Of a DNA stretch of 64,000 nucleotides, positions 63,274 through 64,000 are shown in pieces. Both the position numbers and the translations under genes were made by a program. The stretch lies in NCBI RefSeq assembly GCF_017498485.1, contig NZ_CP071795.1, positions 1,550,001-1,614,000 of the forward strand, written 5' to 3'. Origin of the DNA: Polaribacter batillariae. GTDB lineage: Bacteria > Bacteroidota > Bacteroidia > Flavobacteriales > Flavobacteriaceae. The notes beneath the pieces are model-generated. The model did not search any database and was not told the DNA's origin. It saw only the letters and a list, made by a program, of their open reading frames with translations. Numbering within the stretch: the first letter of the stretch is position 1; each line of letters begins with the position of its first letter.

Positions 63274-63400
63274 ACTTACTCAATCCCATAAAACAACCCC
63301 AAAAAGGGCTTAAAACTCTTTCTTGATAAACTCGTTAATTAAATCAATTTCAAATAAAAAACATCCTCAATCAAGTTTCGTAAAAGAATCTTGCAGAAAT

Positions 63401-63433
63401 AGACCTTACAGGTTTTAAAAACCTGTAAGGTCT
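63401..63433 (-). terminator. Perfect 16-bp hairpin next to the cystathionine synthase-like gene
   Basis: AGACCTTACAGGTTTT pairs perfectly with AAAACCTGTAAGGTCT around one base. It begins 9 bases after the 63443 stop on the minus strand. Palindromic without a strong T tail, so it may be a REP-like element acting as a terminator. Confidence 0.55.
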
Positions 63434-63442
63434 GGAAAATTG

Positions 63443-64000
63443 TTACAAATTCAAAGCACTTTCTAAATCTGCTAATACATCTTCAATAGCCTCAATTCCA
63501 ACACTTAAACGAATTAAAGAATCTGCAATTCCAATTTTTAAACGTTCTTCTTTAGGCATAGAAGCATGAGACATCGTTGCAGAATGATTTACCATACTTT
63601 CTACACCACCTAAAGATTCTGCTAACGTAAAAAGTTTTATATTTTCTAAAAATTTAAAAGTAGCAGCTTTGCTTTCATCTTTTAAACTAAAAGAAACCAC
63701 TCCACCAAAACTCTTCATTTGTTTTTTGGCAATTTTATAATTGGGGTGGTCCTCTAAACCAGGAAAATAAACAGCACCAACTTTAGGATGATTTTTTAAA
63801 AAAACAGCCACCTTAATCGCATTTTCGCAATGACGCTGCATTCGAATGTGCAACGTTTTAATGCCTCTTAACGCTAAAAAAGAATCCATTGGACCAGCAA
63901 TTGCACCAGCTGCAAACTGGTTAAAATGCAATTCTTCTGCTAATTTATCATTTTTTACAACCAAAGCACCCATTACTAAATCAGAATGACCTCCTAAATA
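63443..64000 (-). CDS. Cystathionine gamma-synthase/lyase-type PLP enzyme (C-terminal part, cut by window end)
   Basis: 186 codons to the window edge; the open frame continues through 64000, beginning YLGGHSDLVMGALV. In this Cys/Met-metabolism family the PLP lysine is just before this YxxGHSD, outside the window. Other family parts are AAGAIAGPMDSFLALRGIKT, LHIRMQRHCENA and the C-terminal ESLGGVESMVNHSATMSHAS and IRLSVGIEAIEDVLADLESA. Synthase, gamma-lyase and O-acetylhomoserine-using members cannot be separated on this fragment. Confidence 0.9.
   Translation of the reverse strand, partial: YLGGHSDLVMGALVVKNDKLAEELHFNQFAAGAIAGPMDSFLALRGIKTLHIRMQRHCENAIKVAVFLKNHPKVGAVYFPGLEDHPNYKIAKKQMKSFGGVVSFSLKDESKAATFKFLENIKLFTLAESLGGVESMVNHSATMSHASMPKEERLKIGIADSLIRLSVGIEAIEDVLADLESALNL

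Overview
The window is AT-rich DNA from a marine member of the Flavobacteriaceae (Bacteroidota), most like Polaribacter or Tenacibaculum relatives. The evidence is gldA, GLPGLI-family proteins, SusC/SusD pairs, a hybrid two-component regulator, a type IX secretion C-terminal sorting domain, TAnnTTTG-type promoters, an RteC-type regulator and Bacteroidota-style integrase. The genus is inferred; no 16S gene is present.

Left core (1-7300): a 5-oxoprolinase operon (pxpA-pxpB-pxpC, pxpC cut by the window edge) with an NRAMP-like transporter that lacks the metal-binding motifs, pckA, a DUF423 membrane protein, a saccharopine dehydrogenase-like enzyme and trmN6.

Middle (about 7311-45603): probably one 38-kb genomic island inserted in the 3' end of tRNA-Ser(GGA). 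A tyrosine recombinase lies next to the tRNA and a 13-bp copy of the tRNA 3' end recurs just after trmN6. From left to right it holds: a phage-lysis-like cassette of unknown function (251-aa conserved protein, DUF5675, two small membrane proteins) with striking hairpins around it; about 0.9 kb of non-coding DNA rich in long stem-loops; a compact three-gene unit (RES-domain protein, sce7725/beta-family protein, sce7726 PD-(D/E)XK nuclease) that is the best candidate for a poorly described defence or toxin system; replication/excision genes (DnaC-like ATPase, winged-helix Rep-like protein, excisionase-like HTH); an rteC gene split by a 1383-bp IS256-family element with a clean 8-bp target duplication; a frameshifted GNAT gene; acs; and a large polysaccharide-utilisation locus. 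The locus carries SusC/SusD, a BIG2/GEVED lipoprotein, a hybrid two-component regulator, two DUF4091/GH123-like hydrolases, a sugar MFS transporter, an N-acetylhexosamine 1-kinase-like enzyme, a nucleotidyltransferase, a UDP-sugar epimerase, GlmM and a NagB-LmbE fusion. Read together these encode a plausible GalNAc release and Leloir-type salvage route ending in fructose-6-phosphate, with acs able to recover the released acetate.

Right core (45592-64000): tRNA-Ser, rimM, rpsP, a ferritin-like four-helix protein, dnaE (with an N-terminal proofreading exonuclease domain) whose last codons seed a four-copy 380-bp tandem array, gldA, a membrane protein, an outer-membrane beta-barrel protein with two GLPGLI proteins, a divergent histidine kinase/response regulator pair preceded by three 10-bp-phased GTTAAC sites, a deoxynucleoside kinase, and a cystathionine gamma-synthase-like gene cut by the window end. 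No CRISPR array, rRNA, relaxase or conjugation gene was seen.
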